Shown here one piece after another: positions 16,596-23,377 of a stretch of DNA of 47,455 bases; the stretch's first letter is position 1; every line of letters starts with the position of its first letter. The notes under the pieces are model-generated. The model had not been told where the DNA came from. It was given only the letters and a program-made list of their open reading frames with translations, and made no database searches. The translations under genes were made by a program, and so were the position numbers. This stretch comes from an uncultured Selenomonadales bacterium (lineage in GTDB: Bacteria > Bacillota > Negativicutes > Selenomonadales > Selenomonadaceae), in NCBI GenBank assembly GCA_947304355.1, contig CAMZAX010000020.1, positions 1-47,455 on the forward strand, written 5' to 3'.

Positions 16596-16678
16596 CAGCT
16601 TGCGCAATATGAATACGATATCGGCAACCACTTTCGCCAAAATTTTTTCAAATCCTGCCCGACGTTGAACGCGCAAAC

Positions 16679-16705
16679 AAAAAAGCCCGCCGATTGTCGA
16701 CGAGC
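16679..16705 (-). terminator. Intrinsic terminator after rpiB-like gene
   Basis: On the - strand GCTCGTCG, an ACAAT loop, and CGGCGGGC (8 pairs with G-U), followed by TTTTTT. Confidence 0.8.
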
Positions 16706-16726
16706 GAAAAAATTTTTCGGACGAAT

Positions 16727-17188
16727 TTATTTTACGGGGACGCAGTGTTTGTTGTTGATGTCGGCGACCTTTTGGACGCGGCGACGATATTTTTCGGCAG
16801 TCAAAGGTTCGGTCTTGAGCCACGTCTTGACGATTTCCATTGCGATAGCGGAGCCGATAATCTTGCCGCCGATGCAAAGGACGTTGGAATCGGTATGTTC
16901 GCGGCTCAGTTGCGCGCAGAACGGGTCTTGGCAGACAGCCGCGTAAATGCCGTAAATTTTGTTGGCGATAAGCGCGCTGCCGTAGCCGACGCCGTCGACG
17001 AAAATGCCGCGATCGCATTCGCCCTTCGCCACGGACAACGCGGCGGGATAAACGAAGTCGGACAAGTCGCACGCGCCCTCGTCGTAGGTGCCGAAGTCTT
17101 TGACCTCGTAGCCCTGCTCCTCAAGGTACGCTTTGATTTGGTTTTTGAGCGCAGTGCCGGCGTGGTCGTTTGCCATTGCAATTTTCAC
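16727..17188 (-). CDS. RpiB/LacA/LacB-family sugar-phosphate isomerase, atypical active site
   Basis: 153 residues with the RpiB fold. It begins MKIAMANDHAGTALK, with the Asp-His pair of the phosphate/ring-opening site. Later come ANKIYGIYAAVCQDPFCAQLSREHTDSNVL and the C-terminal helix. E. coli RpiB uses Cys66 in ICGTGVG as base. Here the aligned segment is VDGVGYG, with Asp65 in its place. The enzyme is therefore a homologue of ribose-5-phosphate isomerase B, but with an altered base or a different substrate. The GTG start at 17188 has AAGGAGG 8 nt upstream. Monocistronic, with a terminator downstream. Confidence 0.85.
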   Translation of the reverse strand: MKIAMANDHAGTALKNQIKAYLEEQGYEVKDFGTYDEGACDLSDFVYPAALSVAKGECDRGIFVDGVGYGSALIANKIYGIYAAVCQDPFCAQLSREHTDSNVLCIGGKIIGSAIAMEIVKTWLKTEPLTAEKYRRRVQKVADINNKHCVPVK

Positions 17189-17235
17189 GTGAATTCCTCC
17201 TTAAAAACATTTGGCACAGTGTATCACGTCGCCGC

Positions 17236-17268
17236 AAAAAAATAAAGCCCGAAAAAATCTTCAGGCTT
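17236..17268 (-). terminator. Intrinsic terminator after the zinc-ribbon gene
   Basis: On the - strand AAGCCTGAA and TTCGGGCTT (complements of 17260-17268 and 17245-17253) form a 9-bp stem with one G-U, followed by TATTTTTTT. Confidence 0.85.
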
Positions 17269-17291
17269 AAAGGTTGTCGTTCGTGATTGTA

Positions 17292-17591
17292 TTAGAACTG
17301 AGCACGCCGCGCAGGACGATGTTTGCTGAAACAATCGCGACAGTAAACGGGGCGATCGTTCCGGGGCTCGAACGGGACTTCGGTTTCCTTGCCGCAGTCG
17401 GCGCAAACGACCGTGAACATTTGCCGCTGTTCGCCGCCGTCGCGAGTGCGTTTACGCTTGTCGCGGCAATCCCGGCAACGCACGGGCTCGTTCTCGAAGC
17501 CGCGCTCCTGATAAAATTCCTGTTCGCCCGCAGTGAAGATGAATTCTTTTCCGCAGTCCTTGCACACGAGTGTTTTGTCTTCAAAAGCCAT
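17292..17591 (-). CDS. Small zinc-ribbon protein with four CX2C pairs
   Basis: 99 residues from the ATG at 17591 with AGGAG upstream. Two zinc ribbons are visible: CKDCGKEF with CRDC, and CADCGKET with CRDC, joined by a basic linker (RDKRKRTRDGGE). This matches the 'probable zinc-ribbon' type small proteins of Firmicutes, which are likely nucleic-acid binding but have no known specific role. It has its own promoter and terminator. Reading frame extends upstream into tRNA-Gly, but that extension is not coding. Confidence 0.85.
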   Translation of the reverse strand: MAFEDKTLVCKDCGKEFIFTAGEQEFYQERGFENEPVRCRDCRDKRKRTRDGGEQRQMFTVVCADCGKETEVPFEPRNDRPVYCRDCFSKHRPARRAQF

Positions 17592-17666
17592 TAAAAAAAT
17601 CTCCTTACAAACCAAAAAATTCTTCGCGTTCAACGCGGGACATGCGCCCCAAATTGATACGCGCAG

Positions 17667-17694
17667 ATTATAACACGCTTTACAAAAAAAGCAA
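17667..17694 (-). promoter_or_regulatory. Promoter for the zinc-ribbon gene
   Basis: TTGCTT (complement of 17689-17694), a 16-bp spacer, and TATAAT (complement of 17667-17672). Confidence 0.65.
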
Positions 17695-17704
17695 GACGCG
17701 TGAA

Positions 17705-17734
17705 CGAAAAGAGACACGCCGCGATTGGCGTGCC
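17705..17734 (-). terminator. Intrinsic terminator after tRNA-Gly
   Basis: On the - strand GGCACGCC, an AATCGC loop, and GGCGTGTC (8 pairs, one G-U), followed by TCTTTTCG. Confidence 0.8.
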
Positions 17735-17749
17735 TCCGTGATTTTCGAT

Positions 17750-17823
17750 TGGAGCGGGCAATGGGAATCGAACCCACCTCTGAAGCTTGGGAAGCTCCCG
17801 TTCTACCGATGAACTATGCCCGC
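17750..17823 (-). tRNA. tRNA-Gly (anticodon CCC)
   Basis: 74 nt including an encoded CCA (complement of 17750-17752). The acceptor stem is GCGGGCA/TGCCCGC with discriminator T. The anticodon stem is GGAGC/GCTTC with loop TTCCCAA, giving CCC. The T-arm is TGGGTTCGATTCCCA. It begins 12 nt after the stop codon of the flagellin-like gene and has no separate promoter that I can see. It is probably processed from that transcript. Confidence 0.94.
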
Positions 17824-17835
17824 GGTCGTTAAAGA

Positions 17836-18720
17836 TTATGGTAATAAGTTCAAAGCATTTCTCTGATTGTGATTGAAGACGTTGATAGCGAACGTTGCCA
17901 GTTGCTCCTGAACCTGACGGTTTTTGAACGCTGTAACTTGCGCGGCGATGTCGGCGTCGCTTGAATTGGATTGAGCGGCGATTTGATTTTCTTCCATTGT
18001 CGCGTAGTTGGCTTGTTGCATTTCAAGCCGTTGGAGTTGTGCGCCTTGGGTCGTCGCCTCGTCAAGGGCAACGTCGAAGGCAAAACCGTCGACAACATAA
18101 TCCTGCATGAAGTGCATCGAGTCGAGAATTGCGCCCGCCTTGGTCGCGGCACTGTCGACGATTTTGAGCGAAGCATTCGCCGCCCCGACCGTCGACACGT
18201 CGATTGTAACATTGCCGTCGTTGTCCGTCAAGCCTAAAGATTGCGCCCGCAAGTCGCCGCTTTGGAAGTTCGTCAGCCCGTCGATACCCGAAAGCACGAA
18301 AGCGTTGCGTGAGCCGTCGAGCAAGTTCATGCCGTTGTATTGAACGTAGGCATTGGCGTCGATTTGCGCAACGACTTGGTTGATTTGCTTTTGCAGAGCT
18401 TGGCGGTCGAGCGAGCCGTTGGTATCGTTTGCCGCGTCGAGCAGGTGCGTTTTCAACGTCGACAAGGCTTGAATCGTGTTGTCGGTCGCGCCCTCGGCGG
18501 TTTTTACCATTGCGCTGATGTTCTGCGTGTTTAGAATCGATTGTGAAGTTGCTCCGATGTTGCCGGACAAGCGCACGTCGACGGCGTAATCGGACGCGCC
18601 CTGCGCTGCAGTCGGATATTCGGAGCCGGTTGCTATCCTCTGCGCGGTTACTTGTGAGGATTTGTTAATCCCGTTGTAGGTATTGACATAGGGATTGATT
18701 CCGCCAACTGTCATAGCCAT
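17836..18720 (-). CDS. Short flagellin-like protein
   Basis: 294 residues with flagellin-type D0/D1 helices at both ends. The N-terminal part has NKSSQVTAQRIATGSEYPTA, then a helix reading ISAMVKTAEGATDNTIQALSTL. The C-terminal part ends in a Gln/Ala-rich helix (VTAFKNRQVQEQLATFAINV) like flagellin D0. The middle (about 140-200) is very short, as in minimal flagellins. It diverges from canonical flagellin, lacking the usual N-terminal MxINxN and the SLG motif, so it could be a secondary filament or hook-associated-like protein. Its promoter looks sigma-70 rather than sigma-28. Confidence 0.75.
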   Translation of the reverse strand: MAMTVGGINPYVNTYNGINKSSQVTAQRIATGSEYPTAAQGASDYAVDVRLSGNIGATSQSILNTQNISAMVKTAEGATDNTIQALSTLKTHLLDAANDTNGSLDRQALQKQINQVVAQIDANAYVQYNGMNLLDGSRNAFVLSGIDGLTNFQSGDLRAQSLGLTDNDGNVTIDVSTVGAANASLKIVDSAATKAGAILDSMHFMQDYVVDGFAFDVALDEATTQGAQLQRLEMQQANYATMEENQIAAQSNSSDADIAAQVTAFKNRQVQEQLATFAINVFNHNQRNALNLLP

Positions 18721-18767
18721 GCTGTTTCACCCTTCCTTGAATCAAAATACTTCCGTTTGTTGGCAAA

Positions 18768-18796
18768 ATGATAGCATAAAAACGTTTTCCCGACAA
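18768..18796 (-). promoter_or_regulatory. Sigma-70-type promoter for the flagellin-like gene
   Basis: TTGTCG (complement of 18791-18796), a 17-bp spacer, and TATCAT (complement of 18768-18773). No sigma-28 TAAA/GCCGATAA pattern was found upstream. Confidence 0.65.
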
Positions 18797-18841
18797 GAAT
18801 TTTTTCGGCGGTTGAAGAAAAATTTTTCGGGCGTCAAACGC

Positions 18842-18872
18842 AAAAAAAAAGCCCCCGATCGAAGTCGAGAGC
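18842..18872 (-). terminator. Intrinsic terminator of rplM-rpsI
   Basis: On the - strand GCTCTCGA, a CTTCGA loop, and TCGGGGGC (two G-U), followed by T9. Confidence 0.9.
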
Positions 18873-18884
18873 CTGAAGAATATT

Positions 18885-19277
18885 TTAACGTTTCGAGAAT
18901 TGCGAAGCCTTGCGTGCCTTTTTGAGACCGTATTTGCGACGTTCTTTTTCGCGCGGGTCGCGGGTGACGAAGCCGGCTTTTTTGAGCGCGGGGCGAAGTC
19001 CTTCGTCGAGTTCCATGAGTGCGCGGGTTATTCCGTGACGAATTGCGCCCGCTTGACCCGACGTGCCGCCGCCTTTGACGTTGGCAATGACGTCGTATTT
19101 ATCGTTCATCTCGGTGAGGACGAGCGGCTGACGCACAATCAGTTCCAAAGTCTTCAAACCGAAATATTCTTCCATAGCGCGATTGTTAATCGTGACTTTG
19201 CCGTCGCCCGGAACGAGGCGGACGCGTGCAACCGAACTTTTGCGGCGACCGGTGCCGTAGTAGCTTACTTGTGCCAT
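18885..19277 (-). CDS. rpsI: 30S ribosomal protein S9
   Basis: 130 residues from the ATG at 19277 ([19 protein letters not shown]), with AGGAGTG upstream. The conserved core [20 protein letters not shown] and the basic C-terminus ending QFSKR, which reaches the P-site tRNA, are intact. It follows rplM after 12 bp, the standard L13-S9 operon. Confidence 0.98.
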   Translation of the reverse strand: MAQVSYYGTGRRKSSVARVRLVPGDGKVTINNRAMEEYFGLKTLELIVRQPLVLTEMNDKYDVIANVKGGGTSGQAGAIRHGITRALMELDEGLRPALKKAGFVTRDPREKERRKYGLKKARKASQFSKR

Positions 19278-19289
19278 GTTATTCACTCC

Positions 19290-19730
19290 TTAGCGCGTTT
19301 CAAATTTGAGTTCTTCGGGTTTCTGCGCGGCGTAGGGGTGTTTGTCGCCCGCAAAGACGTGAAGTTTCCTGAACAGATCCGCGCCGAGTTTGTTTTTGGG
19401 CAACATGCCTTTGACGGCGTGTTCAAAGACGCGTTCGGGGAATTTTTGCATCCATTCGCCCGCCGTGGCGTATTTGCCGCCGCCGAGATAGCCGGTGTGG
19501 TGGAAGTAAACTTTCTTGCGCAACTTTTTGCCGGTGAAAACCGCTTTTGCGGCGTTGATGATTATGACGTAATCGCCTGTGTCGACGTGCGGCGTGAAAA
19601 TCGGTTTATTCTTGCCGCGCAGGACTTTGGCGACTTCAGCGGCGAGGCGACCGACGGTTTTGCCTTCGGCGTCGACGAGATACCATTTTTTCTCGACGGT
19701 GCCCGCCTTTGCCATGAATGTGTCTTTCAT
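19290..19730 (-). CDS. rplM: 50S ribosomal protein L13
   Basis: 146 residues from the ATG at 19730 with GGAGG 7 nt upstream. Typical segments are [49 protein letters not shown] and [20 protein letters not shown]. First gene of the operon, with a consensus promoter and a structured leader upstream. Confidence 0.98.
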   Translation of the reverse strand: MKDTFMAKAGTVEKKWYLVDAEGKTVGRLAAEVAKVLRGKNKPIFTPHVDTGDYVIIINAAKAVFTGKKLRKKVYFHHTGYLGGGKYATAGEWMQKFPERVFEHAVKGMLPKNKLGADLFRKLHVFAGDKHPYAAQKPEELKFETR

Positions 19731-19810
19731 GAGGATTCCTCCAAAAAATTTTTGTGGTGGGTGCATATGTCCGGGGCTAATGGAAACACAGGCAAGCCGC
19801 CATATGCCCG
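19731..19810 (-). promoter_or_regulatory. Structured 5' leader of rplM-rpsI (possible L13 autoregulatory site)
   Basis: The predicted transcript starts near 19806 with GGGCATATG, which can pair with CATATGCACCC (complement of 19758-19768), with one bulged base. A GGC/GCC pair lies inside. Ribosomal protein operons often carry such leaders, and an L13 leader class is known in Firmicutes. Identity with that class is inference from position and fold only. Confidence 0.45.
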
Positions 19811-19812
19811 CG

Positions 19813-19841
19813 ATTGTAATAAAAAGTTTTTGCGCTGTCAA
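19813..19841 (-). promoter_or_regulatory. Strong promoter for rplM-rpsI
   Basis: TTGACA (complement of 19836-19841), a 17-bp spacer, and TACAAT (complement of 19813-19818). Confidence 0.85.
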
Positions 19842-19897
19842 GGAGGAGGTCGGCTTTCTTCCCGCGCAAGAAAGTTCTTTTAGAATTATTTTTTAAT

Positions 19898-20005
19898 CTA
19901 CTTTTCTTTTGTTCGCCCAAAAGAAAAGTAGCAAAAGAAAAGGGCGAGCCGCTCACGACGCATCACGCGTCGAAACGCGGCTGCGGGCGCGCGTCCATGC
20001 GCGCC
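19898..20005 (-). repeat. Three-hairpin dispersed element, copy 2 (inverted)
   Basis: A 14-bp palindrome CTACTTTTCTTTTG (19898-19911) / CAAAAGAAAAGTAG (19918-19931). Then a GCCGC ... GCGGC hairpin (19948-19981) with inner GACGC/GCGTC. Then GGCGCGC (19986-19992), GTCCAT loop, GCGCGCC. This is the same order as copy 1 at 12206-12330, read on the opposite strand. It lies 11 bp from the 3' end of the adjacent gene. Confidence 0.85.
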
Positions 20006-20015
20006 ATCAAGCAAA

Positions 20016-21032
20016 TCAGCTCGTCATGAGTTTTGCAAGTGTTGCCGCTTCCGTCATGAGCGTTTGCACTTGATGAATCTTGTTTTCGGCGGATTTTATC
20101 GTCGCAACGTTTTTGTCGTCCATCCATTTGGCATAATCCTGCGCGGCGGCTATCGAAATGTCGCAAATCTTCATATAAAGGTTATGCAACGGCACGGCGT
20201 CTGTCGGCACGTGCAAACTGAATAATTCTTGCTTGCGAGCCTCCCAATCGGCTTTGAAAACGTCGTTAATCAATGCTTTCAAATCGGCACGCGTTTTTTC
20301 CTGAGATAACGACCCCAACGCAAGTATCGCGCCGTATTTTTGCTCCGCATCGCGCATCGTCGCTTCGTGACGGATATTTATTTCGCCCGCTTTTGCCAAA
20401 TAATCGTCTAATTGCACTCGACGTGCCTGAAGTATCTGCGCGACGTACTCTTGAAAGTTTTGTACGCGATTTACTTGCCAACGATCGTCTTTTGTGCGCG
20501 TCAACACGATTTGAATCGGGAATTCGCGACCGAGTTCCGGCTGATAAAGCATTAAATCCGCAAAAGCTTCGTCACGATTGGCGTCGTTTATCTCAATGTT
20601 TTTTACGCCGCGTACTTCGATATTGTTCAAGCCGATTCGCTCAATCAACTTCATTATGTCGACGCTTTCGTCGGTTTTAAACGCGCCCGTGGCAACATAT
20701 GAGTCAATCGCCGACTTCAAGCTCAACATAAGCGGCGTCCGAAACATTTGCGTGAAATTTTTAAGCATATCTTCGGATTCGGGCGATGTGACGGCGGCAG
20801 GAGCAATCATGCCGTCGACAAGACCGTTGTAACCCGAATCAAGCACGCCGTCGACGTTCACAACGCGATGAAATTCTTTGACGTCGTGCTCCGCAATCGA
20901 TTCGCCGACCGTTTTTATCGCGTATTCGGGCGTATCCGTCTGCACGTGGAAATAATAGTAGCCGCCGCCCGCAACTGCCAACGCCAACGCGGCAATTCCC
21001 GCGCCCGCAGCCATTTTGATTCGCTTGTTCAA
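20016..21032 (-). CDS. Membrane-anchored DUF2939-like protein (paralogue 2)
   Basis: 338 residues: a basic N-terminus, one membrane segment (about 8-28), then TPEYAIKTVGESIAEHDVKEF, homologous to the same region of the protein at 7144-8319. The remainder is helical and polar with no recognised catalytic motif. The TTG start at 21032 has GGAGG 7 nt upstream. It is divergent from hypF with a 116-bp intergenic region. Function unknown; a lipidated or anchored periplasmic role is only a guess. Confidence 0.7.
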   Translation of the reverse strand: MNKRIKMAAGAGIAALALAVAGGGYYYFHVQTDTPEYAIKTVGESIAEHDVKEFHRVVNVDGVLDSGYNGLVDGMIAPAAVTSPESEDMLKNFTQMFRTPLMLSLKSAIDSYVATGAFKTDESVDIMKLIERIGLNNIEVRGVKNIEINDANRDEAFADLMLYQPELGREFPIQIVLTRTKDDRWQVNRVQNFQEYVAQILQARRVQLDDYLAKAGEINIRHEATMRDAEQKYGAILALGSLSQEKTRADLKALINDVFKADWEARKQELFSLHVPTDAVPLHNLYMKICDISIAAAQDYAKWMDDKNVATIKSAENKIHQVQTLMTEAATLAKLMTS

Positions 21033-21074
21033 GTCAATTCCTCCGTTTCGTCGGTTCTTTGCCGATTAAATTAG

Positions 21075-21109
21075 GCGGACGTGAAAATTTTCCTGCCCGT
21101 TGCGTCCGC
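21075..21109. promoter_or_regulatory. Inverted repeat overlapping the hypF -35 region
   Basis: GCGGACG (21075-21081) and CGTCCGC (21103-21109) are exact inverted repeats 21 bp apart. The right half overlaps the hypF -35 box and spacer. It could be an operator or a hairpin in the divergent transcript. Confidence 0.3.
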
Positions 21110-21128
21110 AATTAAAAACTTTTAGAAT
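21100..21128 (+). promoter_or_regulatory. Candidate hypF promoter
   Basis: TTGCGT (21100-21105), a 17-bp spacer and TAGAAT (21123-21128). The start would fall next to the GGAGG at 21135-21139, so the leader would be very short, which lowers confidence. Confidence 0.35.
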
Positions 21129-21148
21129 CTGCGCGGAGGCGAATCATT

Positions 21149-23377
21149 TTGCTTAATATTAAAGTTTTCGGTATAGTTCAGGGCGTCGGCTTCCGTCCGT
21201 TCGTGAAAAATCTTGCTGACGCAAATAAAATCGGCGGTTCCGTCGCAAATCGCGGCTCTTACGTCGAAATTTACGCTCAAGGCGACGATTTTGACTTAAA
21301 AAACTTTTTAAACGCACTTCAAACCGAAAATCCGCCGCGTTCCGCGATTTTAAAGGTCGATGTGAATCATTTTCCCGATAAAAATTTTTCCGACTTCCGA
21401 ATTATCGACAGCGTGCACGAAAAAGGCGATATTTTTGTCTCGCCCGACATTGCGATTTGCGAAAAATGCGCCGAAGAACTCTTCGACCCGAATAATCGCC
21501 GCTATTTGCACCCGTTTATTAATTGTACGGCTTGCGGCGCGCGTCTCACAATCATGAAAAATATGCCTTACGACCGCGAACGCACCTCAATGGGCGAATT
21601 TCCCATGTGCGACGCCTGCAAAGTCGAATATTCCGATAAAAACAGCCGCCGCTATCACGCTCAGCCCATTTGTTGTAACGATTGCGGTTGCGAAGTCTAT
21701 ATTTTGGGAAAAAATCTGCGCGGGCACGACGCAATTAAATTTTCGCGTGAAATTTTGGCGAACGGCGGAATTGTCGCGATAAAAGGTATCGGCGGCTTTC
21801 ATTTGGCGTGCGATGCGCGTAATTTCGACGCCGTTCAACGCCTGCGCGATTCAAAAATCCGTCCGACCAAGCCTTTTGCCGTCATGTTTAAAGATGTTTC
21901 TTCCGTCAAACGCGAATGTTTACTTTCCGACGCCGAAAAATCTTTTTTGGACAGTCCGCAGAAACCAATCGTACTTTTGCAGAAAAAAATCGGCTCAATC
22001 GCCGAAAATGTCGCTCCGAATATCAATAAACTCGGCGCAATGTTGCCTTATACGCCGTTGCATTTGCTGATATTCGATTTTCCCGACGAAATTAAAGATT
22101 TTCCCGACGCGCTGGTTATGACCAGCGGAAATCCTTCCGGCGTGCCGATTACAATTGATGACGACGACGCAATTAAAAATTTCGGCTTCTGCGACGCGAT
22201 TTTGAGCCATAATCGTAAAATTTTGCTCCGCGCGGACGATTCCGTAATGGATTTTATCGAAAATCGCCCGTCAATGATTCGGCGAAGTCGCGGTTATGCG
22301 CCCTTGCCGATTTTTTACGATTCAAATAAAAAATCCGTCCTTGCTGTCGGCGGCGAACTGAAAAATACTTTTTGCCTCGCGAAAAACGATTTATTTTACG
22401 CTTCGCCGTATATCGGGGACGTTAGCACCCTTCAAACCGTCGAAGTTTTGGAAAAATCGATTGCACGCATGAAAAATTTGCTTGAAATTGCGCCCGAAGT
22501 CGTTATTTGCGACCTGCACCCGCGTTATCAGACTGCTTTGCTTGCCGAAAAGATTTCTAAGGAATTAAATGTGCCTTTGATTAAAATTCAGCACCATTAC
22601 GCGCACATTTTGAGTTGCATGGCGGAAAATAATCATCACGGCGAAATTATCGGCGTCGCGTTCGACGGAACGGGCTACGGAGCCGACGGAACGATTTGGG
22701 GCGGCGAATTTTTTATTTGCGACGAGAAAAATTTTGAGCGCGTCGCGTCGATTAAGCCGTTTAAGCAGGCGGGCGGCGATAAATCTGCGCGGGAGGGTTG
22801 GCGAATCGCGACGGCTCTGATTGGCGACGTTGCCATTGCGCGCGAATTGAACCTTGCCGGCGACGCCGAATTGCGCGGACAGAAATTTTTGCTTGAAAAC
22901 AACTTGAACTGCGTCACGTCGACGAGCACTGGCAGAATTTTTGACGCGATTGCCGCGATTTTGGGCATTTGCAACGTTTCTACCTACGAAGGCGAAGCCG
23001 CAATGCGTTTGCAAGCCGCCGCCGAAAAGGCAATGCGTAATGCGAAATGCGTAATGCGCAATGAAAATCTGTCAACGGATAAAATTTTCGCCGAGGTGTT
23101 GACGCGCCGATTGAACGGTGAGGACGTTTGCGAACTTGCGCGCTTTTTCCACGACGCTCTTGCCGAAATGACCGCGCAGATTTGCGAAGACTTGAGCCGG
23201 CGCACAAACATAAAAATCGTCGCGTTGAGCGGCGGCGTATTTCAAAATTCGTTGCTGACGGGTCTTGTGACGGAAAAATTGCGGCGCGGAGGCTTAAAAA
23301 TCCTTCGTCATGAGCTGATACCTGCCAACGACGGCGGTATTTGTATCGGGCAGGCGGTAGCCGCGATTAATCGGTGA
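21149..23377 (+). CDS. hypF: Carbamoyltransferase HypF
   Basis: 742 residues. HypF makes the cyanide ligands of the NiFe centre from carbamoyl phosphate, passing them to HypE. Domain order: acylphosphatase (VQGVGFRPFVKNLA, 1-90); two zinc fingers (CEKC, CTAC, CDAC, CNDC, about 110-185); YrdC-like domain (KGIGGFHLACDA); Kae1-like carbamoyltransferase with metal histidines in IQHHYAHIL and the glycine-rich GVAFDGTGYGADG. The TTG start at 21149 has GGAGG 9 nt upstream. A heptamer-repeat insert encodes MRNAKCVMRN near residue 630. Base use looks more AT-rich than in the neighbours. The 3' end overlaps the convergent gene by 11 bp. Confidence 0.96.
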   Translation: MLNIKVFGIVQGVGFRPFVKNLADANKIGGSVANRGSYVEIYAQGDDFDLKNFLNALQTENPPRSAILKVDVNHFPDKNFSDFRIIDSVHEKGDIFVSPDIAICEKCAEELFDPNNRRYLHPFINCTACGARLTIMKNMPYDRERTSMGEFPMCDACKVEYSDKNSRRYHAQPICCNDCGCEVYILGKNLRGHDAIKFSREILANGGIVAIKGIGGFHLACDARNFDAVQRLRDSKIRPTKPFAVMFKDVSSVKRECLLSDAEKSFLDSPQKPIVLLQKKIGSIAENVAPNINKLGAMLPYTPLHLLIFDFPDEIKDFPDALVMTSGNPSGVPITIDDDDAIKNFGFCDAILSHNRKILLRADDSVMDFIENRPSMIRRSRGYAPLPIFYDSNKKSVLAVGGELKNTFCLAKNDLFYASPYIGDVSTLQTVEVLEKSIARMKNLLEIAPEVVICDLHPRYQTALLAEKISKELNVPLIKIQHHYAHILSCMAENNHHGEIIGVAFDGTGYGADGTIWGGEFFICDEKNFERVASIKPFKQAGGDKSAREGWRIATALIGDVAIARELNLAGDAELRGQKFLLENNLNCVTSTSTGRIFDAIAAILGICNVSTYEGEAAMRLQAAAEKAMRNAKCVMRNENLSTDKIFAEVLTRRLNGEDVCELARFFHDALAEMTAQICEDLSRRTNIKIVALSGGVFQNSLLTGLVTEKLRRGGLKILRHELIPANDGGICIGQAVAAINR
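23032..23059 (+). repeat. AATGCGN heptamer array inside hypF
   Basis: Four units (AATGCGT, AATGCGA, AATGCGT, AATGCGC) followed by AATGAAA. It is read in the same frame as the miaB copy and gives nearly the same peptide (MRNAKCVMRN against MRNAQCVMRN). Confidence 0.9.
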
